NCBI GenBank assembly: GCA_036501845.1
Contig: DASXZO010000039.1
Location: forward strand, 1-32,861
Direction: 5' to 3'
Length of the DNA stretch: 32,861 bases
Source: JBBREP01 sp036501845
Lineage (GTDB): Bacteria > Actinomycetota > Acidimicrobiia > IMCC26256 > PALSA-610
Within the stretch, counting starts at the first letter, position 1; every line of letters begins with the position of its first letter. The notes beneath the pieces are model-generated. The model saw only the letters and a program-made list of their open reading frames with translations, did not search any database and was not told where the DNA came from. Position numbers and translations under genes: made by a program. Below are positions 1-7,008 of the stretch, in pieces.

Positions 1-853
1 CCGACGCTTTACGACGCCCGTGGTATTCGGGGATCTCGATGATCGGGGGGCGCTCGGCTACTGCGACCGCGCGGCGGCGCGGTGTCGCCGACTCGTCGAA
101 GCCGAGGAGTTCGGCAACTGCGGCGTCGTCGTGTTCGAGACCGGCCCGCCGCAATGCGGTGACGAGGATCGCGAGCGCCGGCGCGCCGAGCTCCGTGAGC
201 GGACGGTTGCGATGCTCACGCACACCGAGGTCGACCTGCGCGATCGCTGCGCGTCCGAAGCGCGCGCACACGTCGATGAGCAAGCCCATCTCGACGCCCC
301 AGCCCTGCACGAACGGCACCGCTTCGAGCGCGCTGCGCCGTCCTGCGTATTCGCCTGCGAGTGGCTGCACGATGTCGGCGAGCTCGGGGAACAGGTGCGA
401 GAGCAGCGGGCGCGCCATCAGCTCGGTGACGCGGCCGCCGCCGGTCGGCTCACCGTGATAGGGCCGCTCGTAATAGGCCTTCGCGAACTGCACGTCGGGT
501 GAGCGCAGCAACGGTGCGACCAGCTCGCTCACGAAGTAGGAGCTGAAGTTGCGGATGTCGGCGTCGACCCAACACACGATCTCACCGCGGCTGACGTGCA
601 GCGACTTCCACAACACGTTGCCCTTGCCCGACCCGGTGGGAAGCGTTGGCAGGATCGCCGACTCGGCGATCACCGTGGCGCCTTCGTCGCGGGCCGCCGC
701 GGCGGTCTCGTCGACCGAACTGTCGTCGATCACGATGATCTCGTCGACGAGCCCGACCCGCTCCACGAGATCGCGCCGCACCGAGCCCACGATGTGGCCG
801 ATCGTGGCCTCCTCGTCCCGGGCTGGGATGCAGACCGATACCGTCGGAGCCAT
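1..853 (-). CDS. gpgS: Glucosyl-3-phosphoglycerate synthase, C-terminus cut by window edge
   Basis: A GT-A fold, family-81-type glycosyltransferase that joins glucose from an NDP-glucose to 3-phosphoglycerate. This is the first step of glucosylglycerate and methylglucose-lipopolysaccharide synthesis in actinobacteria. About 284 residues are visible. An N-terminal VSVCIPARDEE strand is followed by DEIIVIDDSS, a GSGKGNVLWKSL acceptor/nucleotide loop, the metal-binding WVDADI (DxD-like), GGGRVTELMARP, QPLAGEYAGRR and VDLGVREHRNRPL near residue 230. All are characteristic of GpgS. Family members are about 300-330 residues, so only a short C-terminal piece is missing. The ATG at 853 directly precedes the first beta strand. 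There is no Shine-Dalgarno sequence, but TACCGT lies 8 bases upstream. It is transcribed divergently from the SAM-riboswitch unit. Confidence 0.93.
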   Translation of the reverse strand, partial: MAPTVSVCIPARDEEATIGHIVGSVRRDLVERVGLVDEIIVIDDSSVDETAAAARDEGATVIAESAILPTLPTGSGKGNVLWKSLHVSRGEIVCWVDADIRNFSSYFVSELVAPLLRSPDVQFAKAYYERPYHGEPTGGGRVTELMARPLLSHLFPELADIVQPLAGEYAGRRSALEAVPFVQGWGVEMGLLIDVCARFGRAAIAQVDLGVREHRNRPLTELGAPALAILVTALRRAGLEHDDAAVAELLGFDESATPRRRAVAVAERPPIIEIPEYHGRRKAS

Positions 854-861
854 TCCGGGCC

Positions 862-867
862 ACGGTA
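862..867 (-). promoter_or_regulatory. Putative -10 box of gpgS
   Basis: TACCGT read on the minus strand, 8 bases before the ATG at 853. There is no ribosome-binding site between them and no recognisable -35. Confidence 0.4.
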
Positions 868-914
868 ACCCGCTTGCTGGTGGAACTATTCCTCCTGGTA
901 GATTGCTTGGCCAG

Positions 915-920
915 TAATAC
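915..920 (+). promoter_or_regulatory. Putative -10 box for the SAM-riboswitch transcript
   Basis: TAATAC lies about 10 bases before the first paired base of the riboswitch, so transcription would begin almost exactly at the aptamer. A convincing -35 is not visible. Confidence 0.5.
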
Positions 921-930
921 AAGGCAACAC

Positions 931-1035
931 GCGCTCATCCAGAGCGGCTGAGGGACAGGCCCGTTGACGCCGCGGCAACCAGCACTCGTGTGCAATCGAC
1001 ACGTCTGCCAGGTGCCAATGCCTGATCGATGAGAG
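931..1035 (+). ncRNA. SAM riboswitch (S-box, SAM-I type)
   Basis: The core of the S-adenosylmethionine aptamer is easy to read. P1 is formed by CTCATC (934-939) and GATGAG (1028-1033). J1/2 AGAG is followed by the P2 kink-turn arm with AGGGACAGGCCC, then CGGCAACC. P3 is closed by CGTGT/ACACG. P4 is CAGG/CCTG around the conserved GGTGCCAAT. The presence of P4 and the kink-turn favours SAM-I over SAM-IV. Small hairpins follow before the ribosome-binding site (AGCGG/CCGCT near 1041-1054), so control of translation or attenuation is possible. The controlled gene starts at 1103. S-box switches normally repress methionine, cysteine and SAM genes when SAM is plentiful, which bears on the function of the next two genes. 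Confidence 0.9.
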
Positions 1036-1102
1036 AGCCGACAGCGGTATCCCGCTCGAGGTGCTCACGACGAGCGCGACGAGACGGAAGGAACCGAGGT
1101 CA

Positions 1103-2338
1103 ATGGCTTATATCGAGGGTTTGCGTTGTCGAGAGTGCGGTCACCTCTACGAGACGGCCGCGATCTACACGTGCGAGTGGTGCTTCGGACCGCTCGAAGC
1201 GGTCTACGACTACGACGCCATCCGCGCGTCGATCAGCCGGGAAAAGATCGCGGCCGGTCCGCACACGATCTGGCGTTACAGCGATCTGCTCCCGGTCGCG
1301 GGTGACACTGCCGTCGACCTCGGCGCCGGCTACACGCCGCTCGTGCGCGCCGATCGGCTCGCCGAAGCGCTCGGGCTCGGCGAAGTGTGGATCAAGAACG
1401 ACACGCTCAATCCCACGAACTCCTTCAAGGACCGCGTCGTCAGCGTGGCGTTGAGCAAGGCGCTCGAACTGGGCTTCAAGACGGTTGCGTGCGCGTCCAC
1501 CGGCAACCTCGCCAACTCCGTTGCTGCGCACGCCGCGCACGCGGGGCTCAAGAGCTACGTGTTCGTGCCTGCCAATCTCGAGGCCGGCAAGATCATCACC
1601 ACGTCGGTGTACGGCGGCAACGTCGTCGCCGTCGACGGCAATTACGACGACGTCAACCGCTTGTGCGCCGAGCTCGCCGGCACGTATCCGTGGGCGTTCG
1701 CCAACGTGAACATGCGGCCGTTCTACGCCGAAGGTTCCAAGACGCTCGCGTTCGAAACCGCCGAGCAGCTCGGCTGGCAAGCACCCGATCATGTGGTGGT
1801 GCCGGTCGCGAGTGGCTCGTTGCTCACCAAGATCGACAAGGGTTTCGCCGAGCTATTCAAGGTCGGTCTGCTCGACGAGGAGCCTCACGTGCGCGTGAGC
1901 GGCGCGCAGGCCGAGGGTTGCTCGCCCGTGGCCCAGGCGTACGTGGCCGAGAGCGACACGATCAAGCCGGTGAAGCCGGACACGATCGCCAAGTCGCTGG
2001 CGATCGGCAATCCCGCCGACGGCTACTTCGCGCTCGACGTGGTGCGCCGCAGTGGTGGCGGTATGGCGGCGGTGAGCGACGACGAGGTGGTCGCCGGTAT
2101 CCAGACACTCGCGCGCACCGAGGGCATCTTCGCCGAGACGGCAGGCGGCGTGACGATCGCAACGCTTGCGCGCCTCGCGCGCGAGGGCGTCGTGCGAGCC
2201 GACGAGCGCGTCGTCGTGTACATCACCGGGCACGGTCTCAAGACGCTCGACGCGGTGCAGGACGTCGTGCGGCCCACCGCGACCATCCCGCCCACGCTGG
2301 AAGCGTTCCAGGGCGCGTTCACGATCGAGGAGAACTGA
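1103..2338 (+). CDS. Threonine-synthase-like PLP enzyme, candidate homocysteine synthase
   Basis: A fold-type II PLP enzyme of 411 residues. An N-terminal zinc ribbon (C9, C12, C24, C27) precedes the catalytic domain. The Schiff-base lysine is K109 in NPTNSFKDR, and STGNLANS and VPVASGSLLTK probably hold the cofactor ring and phosphate. By family it would be annotated threonine synthase, which converts O-phosphohomoserine to threonine. Context argues otherwise: a SAM riboswitch lies directly upstream, and the stop overlaps the start of a ThiS/MoaD-type sulfur carrier. I infer sulfhydrylation of O-phosphohomoserine to homocysteine with a protein thiocarboxylate as sulfur donor. From memory, a threonine-synthase-like homocysteine synthase of this kind has been reported in Streptomyces. 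Start chosen at the ATG after GGAAGGA (1086-1092); a GTG 14 codons upstream is less likely. Plain threonine synthase remains possible. Confidence 0.85.
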   Translation: MAYIEGLRCRECGHLYETAAIYTCEWCFGPLEAVYDYDAIRASISREKIAAGPHTIWRYSDLLPVAGDTAVDLGAGYTPLVRADRLAEALGLGEVWIKNDTLNPTNSFKDRVVSVALSKALELGFKTVACASTGNLANSVAAHAAHAGLKSYVFVPANLEAGKIITTSVYGGNVVAVDGNYDDVNRLCAELAGTYPWAFANVNMRPFYAEGSKTLAFETAEQLGWQAPDHVVVPVASGSLLTKIDKGFAELFKVGLLDEEPHVRVSGAQAEGCSPVAQAYVAESDTIKPVKPDTIAKSLAIGNPADGYFALDVVRRSGGGMAAVSDDEVVAGIQTLARTEGIFAETAGGVTIATLARLAREGVVRADERVVVYITGHGLKTLDAVQDVVRPTATIPPTLEAFQGAFTIEEN

Positions 2339-2613
2339 TGGCAGTCACGGTGCGCATCCCCACGCAACTGCGCAACCTGTCGGGCGGCGCATCCGAGGTG
2401 CCGTGCGAGGGCGCGACAGTGAACGAGGTGTTGAAGAACCTCGACGCGACGCACGCAGGTTTCGGCGAGCGACTGTTCGACGACGCCGGCAAGCTTCGCC
2501 GCTTCGTGAACGTGTTCCTCGCCGACGAGGACATCCGTTTCCTCGACGGCACCGACTCCGCGGTCACCGACGGTCAGGTGCTCAGCATCGTGCCCGCAGT
2601 CGCGGGTGGTTAG
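2338..2613 (+). CDS. ThiS/MoaD/CysO-type sulfur carrier protein
   Basis: A 91-residue ubiquitin-like (beta-grasp) protein ending in AGG. The exposed Gly-Gly tail is the group that an E1-like enzyme adenylates and converts to a thiocarboxylate. The pattern of an N-terminal strand (VTVRIPTQLRNLSGG), a helix with TVNEVLKNLD, RFVNVFLADEDIRFLDG and a final VLSIVPAVAGG matches the MoaD/ThiS family. The ATG overlaps the stop of the preceding gene (TGATG), so the two are translationally coupled and probably act together. Because the Gly-Gly is already terminal, no processing protease is needed. Coupling to a PLP enzyme recalls CysO-CysM of mycobacteria (cysteine) and the carrier-dependent homocysteine route of Wolinella. 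A role in molybdopterin synthesis is less likely here: the Moco genes in this window lie 25 kb away. Confidence 0.88.
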   Translation: MAVTVRIPTQLRNLSGGASEVPCEGATVNEVLKNLDATHAGFGERLFDDAGKLRRFVNVFLADEDIRFLDGTDSAVTDGQVLSIVPAVAGG

Positions 2614-2616
2614 AGG

Positions 2617-2630
2617 CTGACGATCGTCAG
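2617..2630. terminator. Short palindrome between convergent genes
   Basis: CTGACGATCGTCAG is a perfect 14-base palindrome spanning the gap and the dtxR-type stop codon. The stem is only 5 pairs around GATC with no T-run, so any termination function is doubtful. Confidence 0.25.
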
Positions 2631-3286
2631 TTGGCCGTGACGTACAACTGCTCGGCCACCGCGACAGGAATCGAATAGTCGCCCGACGCGGTGTGCACCT
2701 GCACCGCGCTGGAGTCGCTGGCGGTCACGGTGGCGTCGCGTCCGGGCGTGAGGGCAGCGTCGGCAACGAGCTGGATCGCCACGTCGTCGATCTCGATGCG
2801 CTCACTCACGCGGCGCACGGTGACCGGTCCGGGCGCGGCCTGTGAGAGCGGCAGGGTCGACACCTCGGGCGCGCTGTGGAGCGATCCGGGGATCGGGTTG
2901 CCGTGCGGGCAGGTGGCGGGATCGCCGAGCAGCGCGATCAACTTCTCTTCGACGTCGTCGGAGATCACGTGTTCCCAGCGGTCGGCCTCGCGGTGCACCT
3001 TCTCCCACTCGAGGCCGATCACGTCGACGAGCAGCCGCTCGGCCAGGCGGTGGCGGCGCACGATCGTGGTGGCGAGCACCCGGCCCTTGCTGGTGAGCGA
3101 CAGCGTGCGGTCGTCGGCGAGCTCCACGTAGCCGTTGTCGGCGAGGCGGCCCACGGTCTCGGAGACTGCTGCGGCGGAAAGGCCGAGGCGCTCGACGAGC
3201 CGGGCCCGCATCACCCGCGTGCCCTCCTCCTCGATCTCGAGGATGTTCTCGAGGTACTCCTCAGTCGCATCGTGCATATCGGCCAT
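2627..3286 (-). CDS. DtxR-family metal-dependent repressor with MntR-like ligand set
   Basis: A 219-residue three-domain regulator: winged HTH (residues 1-75), metal/dimerisation domain (75-140) and an SH3-like C-terminal domain (150-219). It is colinear with DtxR without gaps through residue 110. The ancillary metal ligands H79, E83 and H98 and the primary ligands E105 and H106 are kept. Two primary-site ligands differ: Met10 of DtxR is Glu10 and Cys102 is Asp102. Carboxylates at these positions are what manganese-sensing MntR uses, so I infer a Mn(II)- rather than Fe(II)-responsive repressor, probably of metal uptake genes outside this window. The ATG at 3286 has no clear Shine-Dalgarno, but TAGGTT lies 9 bases upstream. 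It is convergent with the sulfur-carrier gene and divergent from groEL. Confidence 0.9.
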   Translation of the reverse strand: MADMHDATEEYLENILEIEEEGTRVMRARLVERLGLSAAAVSETVGRLADNGYVELADDRTLSLTSKGRVLATTIVRRHRLAERLLVDVIGLEWEKVHREADRWEHVISDDVEEKLIALLGDPATCPHGNPIPGSLHSAPEVSTLPLSQAAPGPVTVRRVSERIEIDDVAIQLVADAALTPGRDATVTASDSSAVQVHTASGDYSIPVAVAEQLYVTAN

Positions 3287-3295
3287 TGCAGGTGG

Positions 3296-3301
3296 AACCT
3301 A
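3296..3301 (-). promoter_or_regulatory. Putative -10 box of the DtxR-family gene
   Basis: TAGGTT on the minus strand, 9 bases before the ATG at 3286. Confidence 0.35.
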
Positions 3302-3326
3302 CCGGTACGCGAGCGGGCTTGGGCAG

Positions 3327-3444
3327 GCCAAGGTGAGCGGAGCAGTCGAGGAGCGAGGGACGAGCGATATCGGTGCGTAGAGAGCCGGCGAGCGCAGCGG
3401 GCGTCCAGATGCCCCTCGGGGCGCGAGCGCCAGCGAGCGGGGGT
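3327..3444 (-). repeat. Dispersed intergenic repeat, copy A
   Basis: About 118 bases, closely matching 8957-9075 and 23195-23312. Shared landmarks, read on the plus strand here, are GAGCGGAGCAG, GAGCGA, ATCGGTGCG, GCCGGCGAGCG, GCGTCCAGA, GGGGCGCGAGCG and a GCGAGCGGGGGT end. It fills the space between the divergent dtxR-type and groEL promoters. Strand is given in the orientation that starts with ACCCCCGCTCG. Confidence 0.85.
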
Positions 3445-3457
3445 GGAGGAGTTCCAG

Positions 3458-3484
3458 CTTGCACTCTCGACCGTCGAGTGCCAA
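3458..3484 (+). promoter_or_regulatory. CIRCE operator 1 of groEL
   Basis: Arms CTTGCACTC and GAGTGCCAA separated by exactly 9 bases, the HrcA operator geometry. The left arm deviates from the TTAGCACTC consensus. Confidence 0.88.
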
Positions 3485-3490
3485 TCTGGA

Positions 3491-3517
3491 TTAGCACTCT
3501 GCTATCTTGAGTGCCAA
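3491..3517 (+). promoter_or_regulatory. CIRCE operator 2 of groEL
   Basis: Perfect left arm TTAGCACTC, a 9-base spacer containing a possible -10 (TATCTT, 3503-3508), and right arm GAGTGCCAA. It starts 7 bases after operator 1 ends. HrcA bound here would cover the promoter and repress until heat shock. Confidence 0.93.
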
Positions 3518-3551
3518 CCAGTCTGGAACTCCACCGCAAAGGGTTGCACGT

Positions 3552-5195
3552 ATGCCGAAGCAGATCGCGTACAGCGAGAACGCCCGCCGCTCGCTCGAGC
3601 AGGGCATGAACAAGCTGGCCGACGCGGTCCGAGTCACGCTCGGACCCAAGGGCCGCAACGTCGTTCTCGAGAAGAAGTGGGGCGCGCCCACGATCACGAA
3701 CGACGGTGTGTCGATCGCCAAGGAGATCGACCTCGAGGACCCGTTCGAGAAGATCGGTGCCGAACTCGTCAAGGAAGTCGCCAAGAAGACCGACGACGTC
3801 GCCGGCGACGGCACCACCACCGCCACCGTGCTCGCGTGGGCGATGGTGCGTGAGGGCCTGCGCAACGTCGCCGCGGGCGCCAACCCGATGACCTTGAAGA
3901 AGGGCATCGAGGCGGCTGTGTCCACCGCCGTCGACTCGATCAAGAGCTCGGCCAAGAAGGTGGAGACCGACCCGGCGGCCATCGCCAACGTCGCGGCGAT
4001 CTCCGCGGCCGACAAGAGCATCGGCGAGATGATCGCCGAGTCGCTCGAGAAGGTCGGCAAGGACGGCGTGATCACCGTCGAGGAGAGCCAGACCTTCGGG
4101 ATGGAGCTCGACCTCGTCGAGGGCATGCGCTTCGACAAGGGCTACATCTCGCCCTACTTCGTCACCGACCCCGAGCGCATGGAGGCCGTCCTCGACGACG
4201 CCTACCTCCTGCTCGTGGCCACCAAGGTGAGCGCGGTCAAGGACCTGCTCCCCGTGCTCGAGAAGGTGATGCAGGGCGGCCGTCCGCTCGTGCTCATCGC
4301 CGAGGACGTCGAGGGCGAGGCGCTGGCCACACTCGTGGTCAACAAGATCCGCGGCACGTTCAAGTCGGTGGCCATCAAGGCCCCCGGTTTCGGTGAGCGC
4401 CGCAAGGCGATGCTCCAGGACATGGCGATCCTCTGCGGCGGCGAGGTCATCAGCGAGGAAGTCGGCCTCAAGCTCGACGGCGTCGGCCTCGAGCTGCTCG
4501 GCCGGGCCAAGAAGATCGTGGTCACCAAGGACGAGACCACGATCGTCGAGGGTTCCGGCAAGAAGGTCGACATCCAGGGCCGCATCAACCAGATCCGGGC
4601 CGAGATCGACAACACCGACAGCGACTACGACCGTGAGAAGCTCCAGGAGCGTCTCGCCAAGCTCGCCGGCGGTGTTGCGGTGATCAAGGTCGGCGCCGCC
4701 ACCGAGGTGGAGCTGAAGGAGAAGAAGCACCGCATCGAGGACGCGGTGCAGACCACCAAGGCTGCGGTGGAAGAGGGTGTCGTCGCCGGTGGTGGCGTCG
4801 CCCTGCTCCGTGCCCAGGCCAAGGTGCTCGACCTCGCCGAGACGCTCGAGGGCGACGAGGCCACCGGCGCCAAGCTGGTTGCCCGTGCGCTCGAGGAGCC
4901 GCTCAAGCAGATCTCGGTGAACGCCGGTCTCGAGGGTGGCGTGATCGTCGAGAAGGTGAAGAGCCTCAAGGGCAGCAACGGCCTCAACGCCTCCACAGGT
5001 GAGTTCGAGGACCTCGTGAAGGCGGGCGTGATCGACGCCGCCAAGGTCACTCGCTCGGCGCTGCAGAACGCTGCGTCGATCGCCGCGCTGTTCCTCACCA
5101 CCGAGGCCGTCGTGTCCGACAAGCCGGAGCCGCCGGCCGCCGCGGGCGGGATGCCCGGTGGCATGCCCGACATGGGCGGCATGGGCGACTTCTGA
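3552..5195 (+). CDS. groEL: 60-kDa chaperonin GroEL
   Basis: Full-length (547 residues) ATP-dependent folding chaperonin forming double heptameric rings in the cytoplasm. Seen are the N-terminal MPKQIAYSENARR, the ATP-binding VTLGPKGRNVV and GDGTTTATVLA, the apical-domain segment FVTDPERMEAVLDDAYLLL, AAVEEGVVAGGG and the Gly-Met-rich tail PGGMPDMGGMGDF. The ATG at 3552 follows AAAGGG by 8 bases. An upstream in-frame GTG at 3507 lies inside the second CIRCE and is rejected. No groES lies next to it, so this is a stand-alone groEL, as in actinobacteria that carry an additional groES-groEL operon elsewhere. Regulation is by HrcA through two CIRCE elements. A strong terminator follows. Confidence 0.99.
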   Translation: MPKQIAYSENARRSLEQGMNKLADAVRVTLGPKGRNVVLEKKWGAPTITNDGVSIAKEIDLEDPFEKIGAELVKEVAKKTDDVAGDGTTTATVLAWAMVREGLRNVAAGANPMTLKKGIEAAVSTAVDSIKSSAKKVETDPAAIANVAAISAADKSIGEMIAESLEKVGKDGVITVEESQTFGMELDLVEGMRFDKGYISPYFVTDPERMEAVLDDAYLLLVATKVSAVKDLLPVLEKVMQGGRPLVLIAEDVEGEALATLVVNKIRGTFKSVAIKAPGFGERRKAMLQDMAILCGGEVISEEVGLKLDGVGLELLGRAKKIVVTKDETTIVEGSGKKVDIQGRINQIRAEIDNTDSDYDREKLQERLAKLAGGVAVIKVGAATEVELKEKKHRIEDAVQTTKAAVEEGVVAGGGVALLRAQAKVLDLAETLEGDEATGAKLVARALEEPLKQISVNAGLEGGVIVEKVKSLKGSNGLNASTGEFEDLVKAGVIDAAKVTRSALQNAASIAALFLTTEAVVSDKPEPPAAAGGMPGGMPDMGGMGDF

Positions 5196-5217
5196 GTCGA
5201 CCCACCAACAGCTTCAC

Positions 5218-5247
5218 AAAGGGCGGCCTTCGGGCCGCCCTTTTGTT
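5218..5247 (+). terminator. Rho-independent terminator of groEL
   Basis: GGGCGGCC and GGCCGCCC form a perfect 8-pair stem (5221-5240) capped by a TTCG tetraloop and followed by TTTTGTTT. Confidence 0.95.
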
Positions 5248-5277
5248 TGGCCGTCCCGCTGCCGAGGAAACCCCTTG

Positions 5278-6210
5278 ATGATGCGGCGTTCATGGGTAGC
5301 TGGACTCGTCGTGGTGCTCGGTGCGGCCGCGTGCGGCACGAGCACGACCAAGAGCGGGCACGGCCCCTCCGTAGCGGTGCGCCAGCCCTACCAGCTCGTG
5401 GCCGCGACTGCCGCCGCCACCTCGCAGGCCAAGACCGCGCGCATGGCCATGACGATCGGCGTCACCAGCCCGCAGCTTCCTCATGCCGTCACGCTCGACA
5501 TGAACGGCGTGCAGGCCTTCGACGGCTCGCGCGCCGAGTTCACGATGAACCTCGGTTCGCTGCTGCCCCAGGCCGCCACGAACGCCGAGGTGCAAGTGCG
5601 GCTCGTCGACGGCACCATGTACATGGACATGGCGCCGTTCGTGTCGGCGCTGTCGAAGAGCCTCGGGATGAACGTGGGTTCGCTGCTCGGCAACGTCAAG
5701 TGGCTGAAGCTCGATACCGGACAGCTCGGAGCTGGGAGCGGCACGCCGGCGGAGTACACCGGCGACCTCGACTACTTGCGCGCGGCCTCGAAGGGCGGCG
5801 TGACCGCCGTGGGCACCGACACGGTACGCGGCGTTTCCACCACGCACTACCGCGCCATGCTCGACCCCGCCAAGATCGTCGCGGCTGACAAGCAGCGATT
5901 GGCGAGGCTCGCACCGGCGCTGCGTGCGGTGACGCAGAAGGGCATCGACGCGATTGCCAAGCTGCACACACCGCTCGTGGCGAACGTCTGGATCGACGGC
6001 CACGACATGGTGCGTCGCTTCGCAATGGACGTTCCGTCATTGTCGGTCGCCACGGGCACGACGACGGTCAACGAGTCGGTATCGGTCAGCATGGAGTTCT
6101 ACGACTTCGGCACGCCCGTGAACGTGCAGGCCCCGCCGCCCTCGGAGGTGCGCGACTTCTCCGCGCTCACCGGCGGCCTCGGCAGCTCGTTGAGCCAGAG
6201 CACCAGTTAG
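5278..6210 (+). CDS. Exported lipoprotein, possibly LppX/LprG-like
   Basis: 310 residues with a lipoprotein signal peptide: MMRRSW, a hydrophobic stretch (AGLVVVLGAAA) and the acylated Cys of AAAC-GTS at about residue 20. The mature part resembles the LppX/LprG/LolA-like half-barrel fold in its succession of amphipathic strands, for example DGTMYMDMAPF, KWLKLD, TDTVRGVSTTHYRAMLD, VWIDGHDMVRRFAMDV and SVSMEFYDFGTPV. This assignment is by general resemblance only. Such proteins carry lipids across the periplasm. The start follows GAGGAAA by about 8 bases; a TTG one codon earlier is possible. It is isolated from groEL by the terminator, and its stop lies 10 bases before the chdC start. Confidence 0.72.
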   Translation: MMRRSWVAGLVVVLGAAACGTSTTKSGHGPSVAVRQPYQLVAATAAATSQAKTARMAMTIGVTSPQLPHAVTLDMNGVQAFDGSRAEFTMNLGSLLPQAATNAEVQVRLVDGTMYMDMAPFVSALSKSLGMNVGSLLGNVKWLKLDTGQLGAGSGTPAEYTGDLDYLRAASKGGVTAVGTDTVRGVSTTHYRAMLDPAKIVAADKQRLARLAPALRAVTQKGIDAIAKLHTPLVANVWIDGHDMVRRFAMDVPSLSVATGTTTVNESVSVSMEFYDFGTPVNVQAPPPSEVRDFSALTGGLGSSLSQSTS

Positions 6211-6213
6211 CCT
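6208..6213 (+). promoter_or_regulatory. Putative -10 box of chdC
   Basis: TAGCCT, 7 bases before the GTG at 6221 and overlapping the stop codon of the lipoprotein gene. No Shine-Dalgarno is present. Confidence 0.35.
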
Positions 6214-6220
6214 GACGAGC

Positions 6221-7003
6221 GTGAGTGTCACGCCGTCAGTCGGGTGGGGTGTGCTGCATCTGTATCTCCACGTCGACCGGGCGCGAGCTGAATCGGATCC
6301 GCGCGGCGTGAAGCGTGCGCTCGACGCCATCGCCTCACTCGAGGCCGATGGGCACCAGGTGCTCGTGGGCGCGGCGCTCGGCCACAAGGCCGACGTGGGC
6401 GTGATGGCGTTCGGGCCCGATCTCGAACGGCTGCAGCAGTTCCAGCACGAGCTCCTCGGCGGGCCGTTCGCGCTCACCTGGTCGTTCGTGTCGCTCACCG
6501 AGCTGTCGCCGTACACCTCGACCGCCGACGACGAACGGGCGCGCCTCGAGCGCGACGAGGACATCACCGACGGTGCCGAGATGGCGCTGCGTCTCGCCGC
6601 ATGGCAGGAACGCATGGACCACTACCAGGAGCAGCGCATCCATCCGAAGCTGCCGCGCAAGGCCGCGCTCTGCTTCTACCCGATGACCAAGCGCCGCGAC
6701 GTCGGTGCGAACTGGTACGACCTGCCGTTCGACGAGCGCAAGCGGTTGATGGGCGGTCACGCACGCGTCGGGCGCACCTATGCCGGGCGCGTGCTGCAAC
6801 TCATCACCGGCGCAACCGGTCTCGACGACTGGGAGTGGGGAGTGACGCTCCTCGCCGACGATCCCGCGGTGTTGAAGGAGATCGTGCACGAGATGCGCTT
6901 CGACGAGGCGTCGGCGCGCTATGCCGAGTTCGGCCCGTTCATCGTGTCGCTGCTCGACGATCCCGCGACGGTGTTCGCTCGCGTCGGCCTCGTGGAGCGC
7001 TGA
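6221..7003 (+). CDS. chdC: Coproheme decarboxylase (chlorite-dismutase family)
   Basis: Converts Fe-coproporphyrin III to protoheme by two peroxide-dependent decarboxylations, the last step of the coproporphyrin-dependent heme pathway of Gram-positive bacteria. At 260 residues it is a typical ChdC/HemQ. The diagnostic block FYPMTKRRDVGANWYDLPF contains the catalytic Tyr (Y166). GGHARVGR carries the proximal heme His (H180). GLDDWEWGVTL and EMRFDEASARYAEFGPF complete the signature. The distal Arg of true chlorite dismutases is not apparent. The GTG start has no Shine-Dalgarno; a TAGCCT hexamer 7 bases upstream suggests a leaderless message. No other heme genes lie nearby. Confidence 0.95.
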   Translation: MSVTPSVGWGVLHLYLHVDRARAESDPRGVKRALDAIASLEADGHQVLVGAALGHKADVGVMAFGPDLERLQQFQHELLGGPFALTWSFVSLTELSPYTSTADDERARLERDEDITDGAEMALRLAAWQERMDHYQEQRIHPKLPRKAALCFYPMTKRRDVGANWYDLPFDERKRLMGGHARVGRTYAGRVLQLITGATGLDDWEWGVTLLADDPAVLKEIVHEMRFDEASARYAEFGPFIVSLLDDPATVFARVGLVER

Positions 7004-7008
7004 CCGCG

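Noticed and set aside
931..1035. SAM-IV rather than SAM-I riboswitch
   Set aside because: A P4 helix with GGTGCCAAT and a kink-turn-like P2 are present, and no outer P5 pseudoknot is evident.
2338..2613. MoaD of molybdopterin synthase
   Set aside because: Family resemblance allows it, but overlap with the PLP gene and the SAM riboswitch point to amino-acid sulfur transfer; no moaE lies near.
3261..4730. 489-codon open frame on the minus strand over groEL
   Set aside because: Antisense to groEL and running through repeat copy A and the CIRCE elements.
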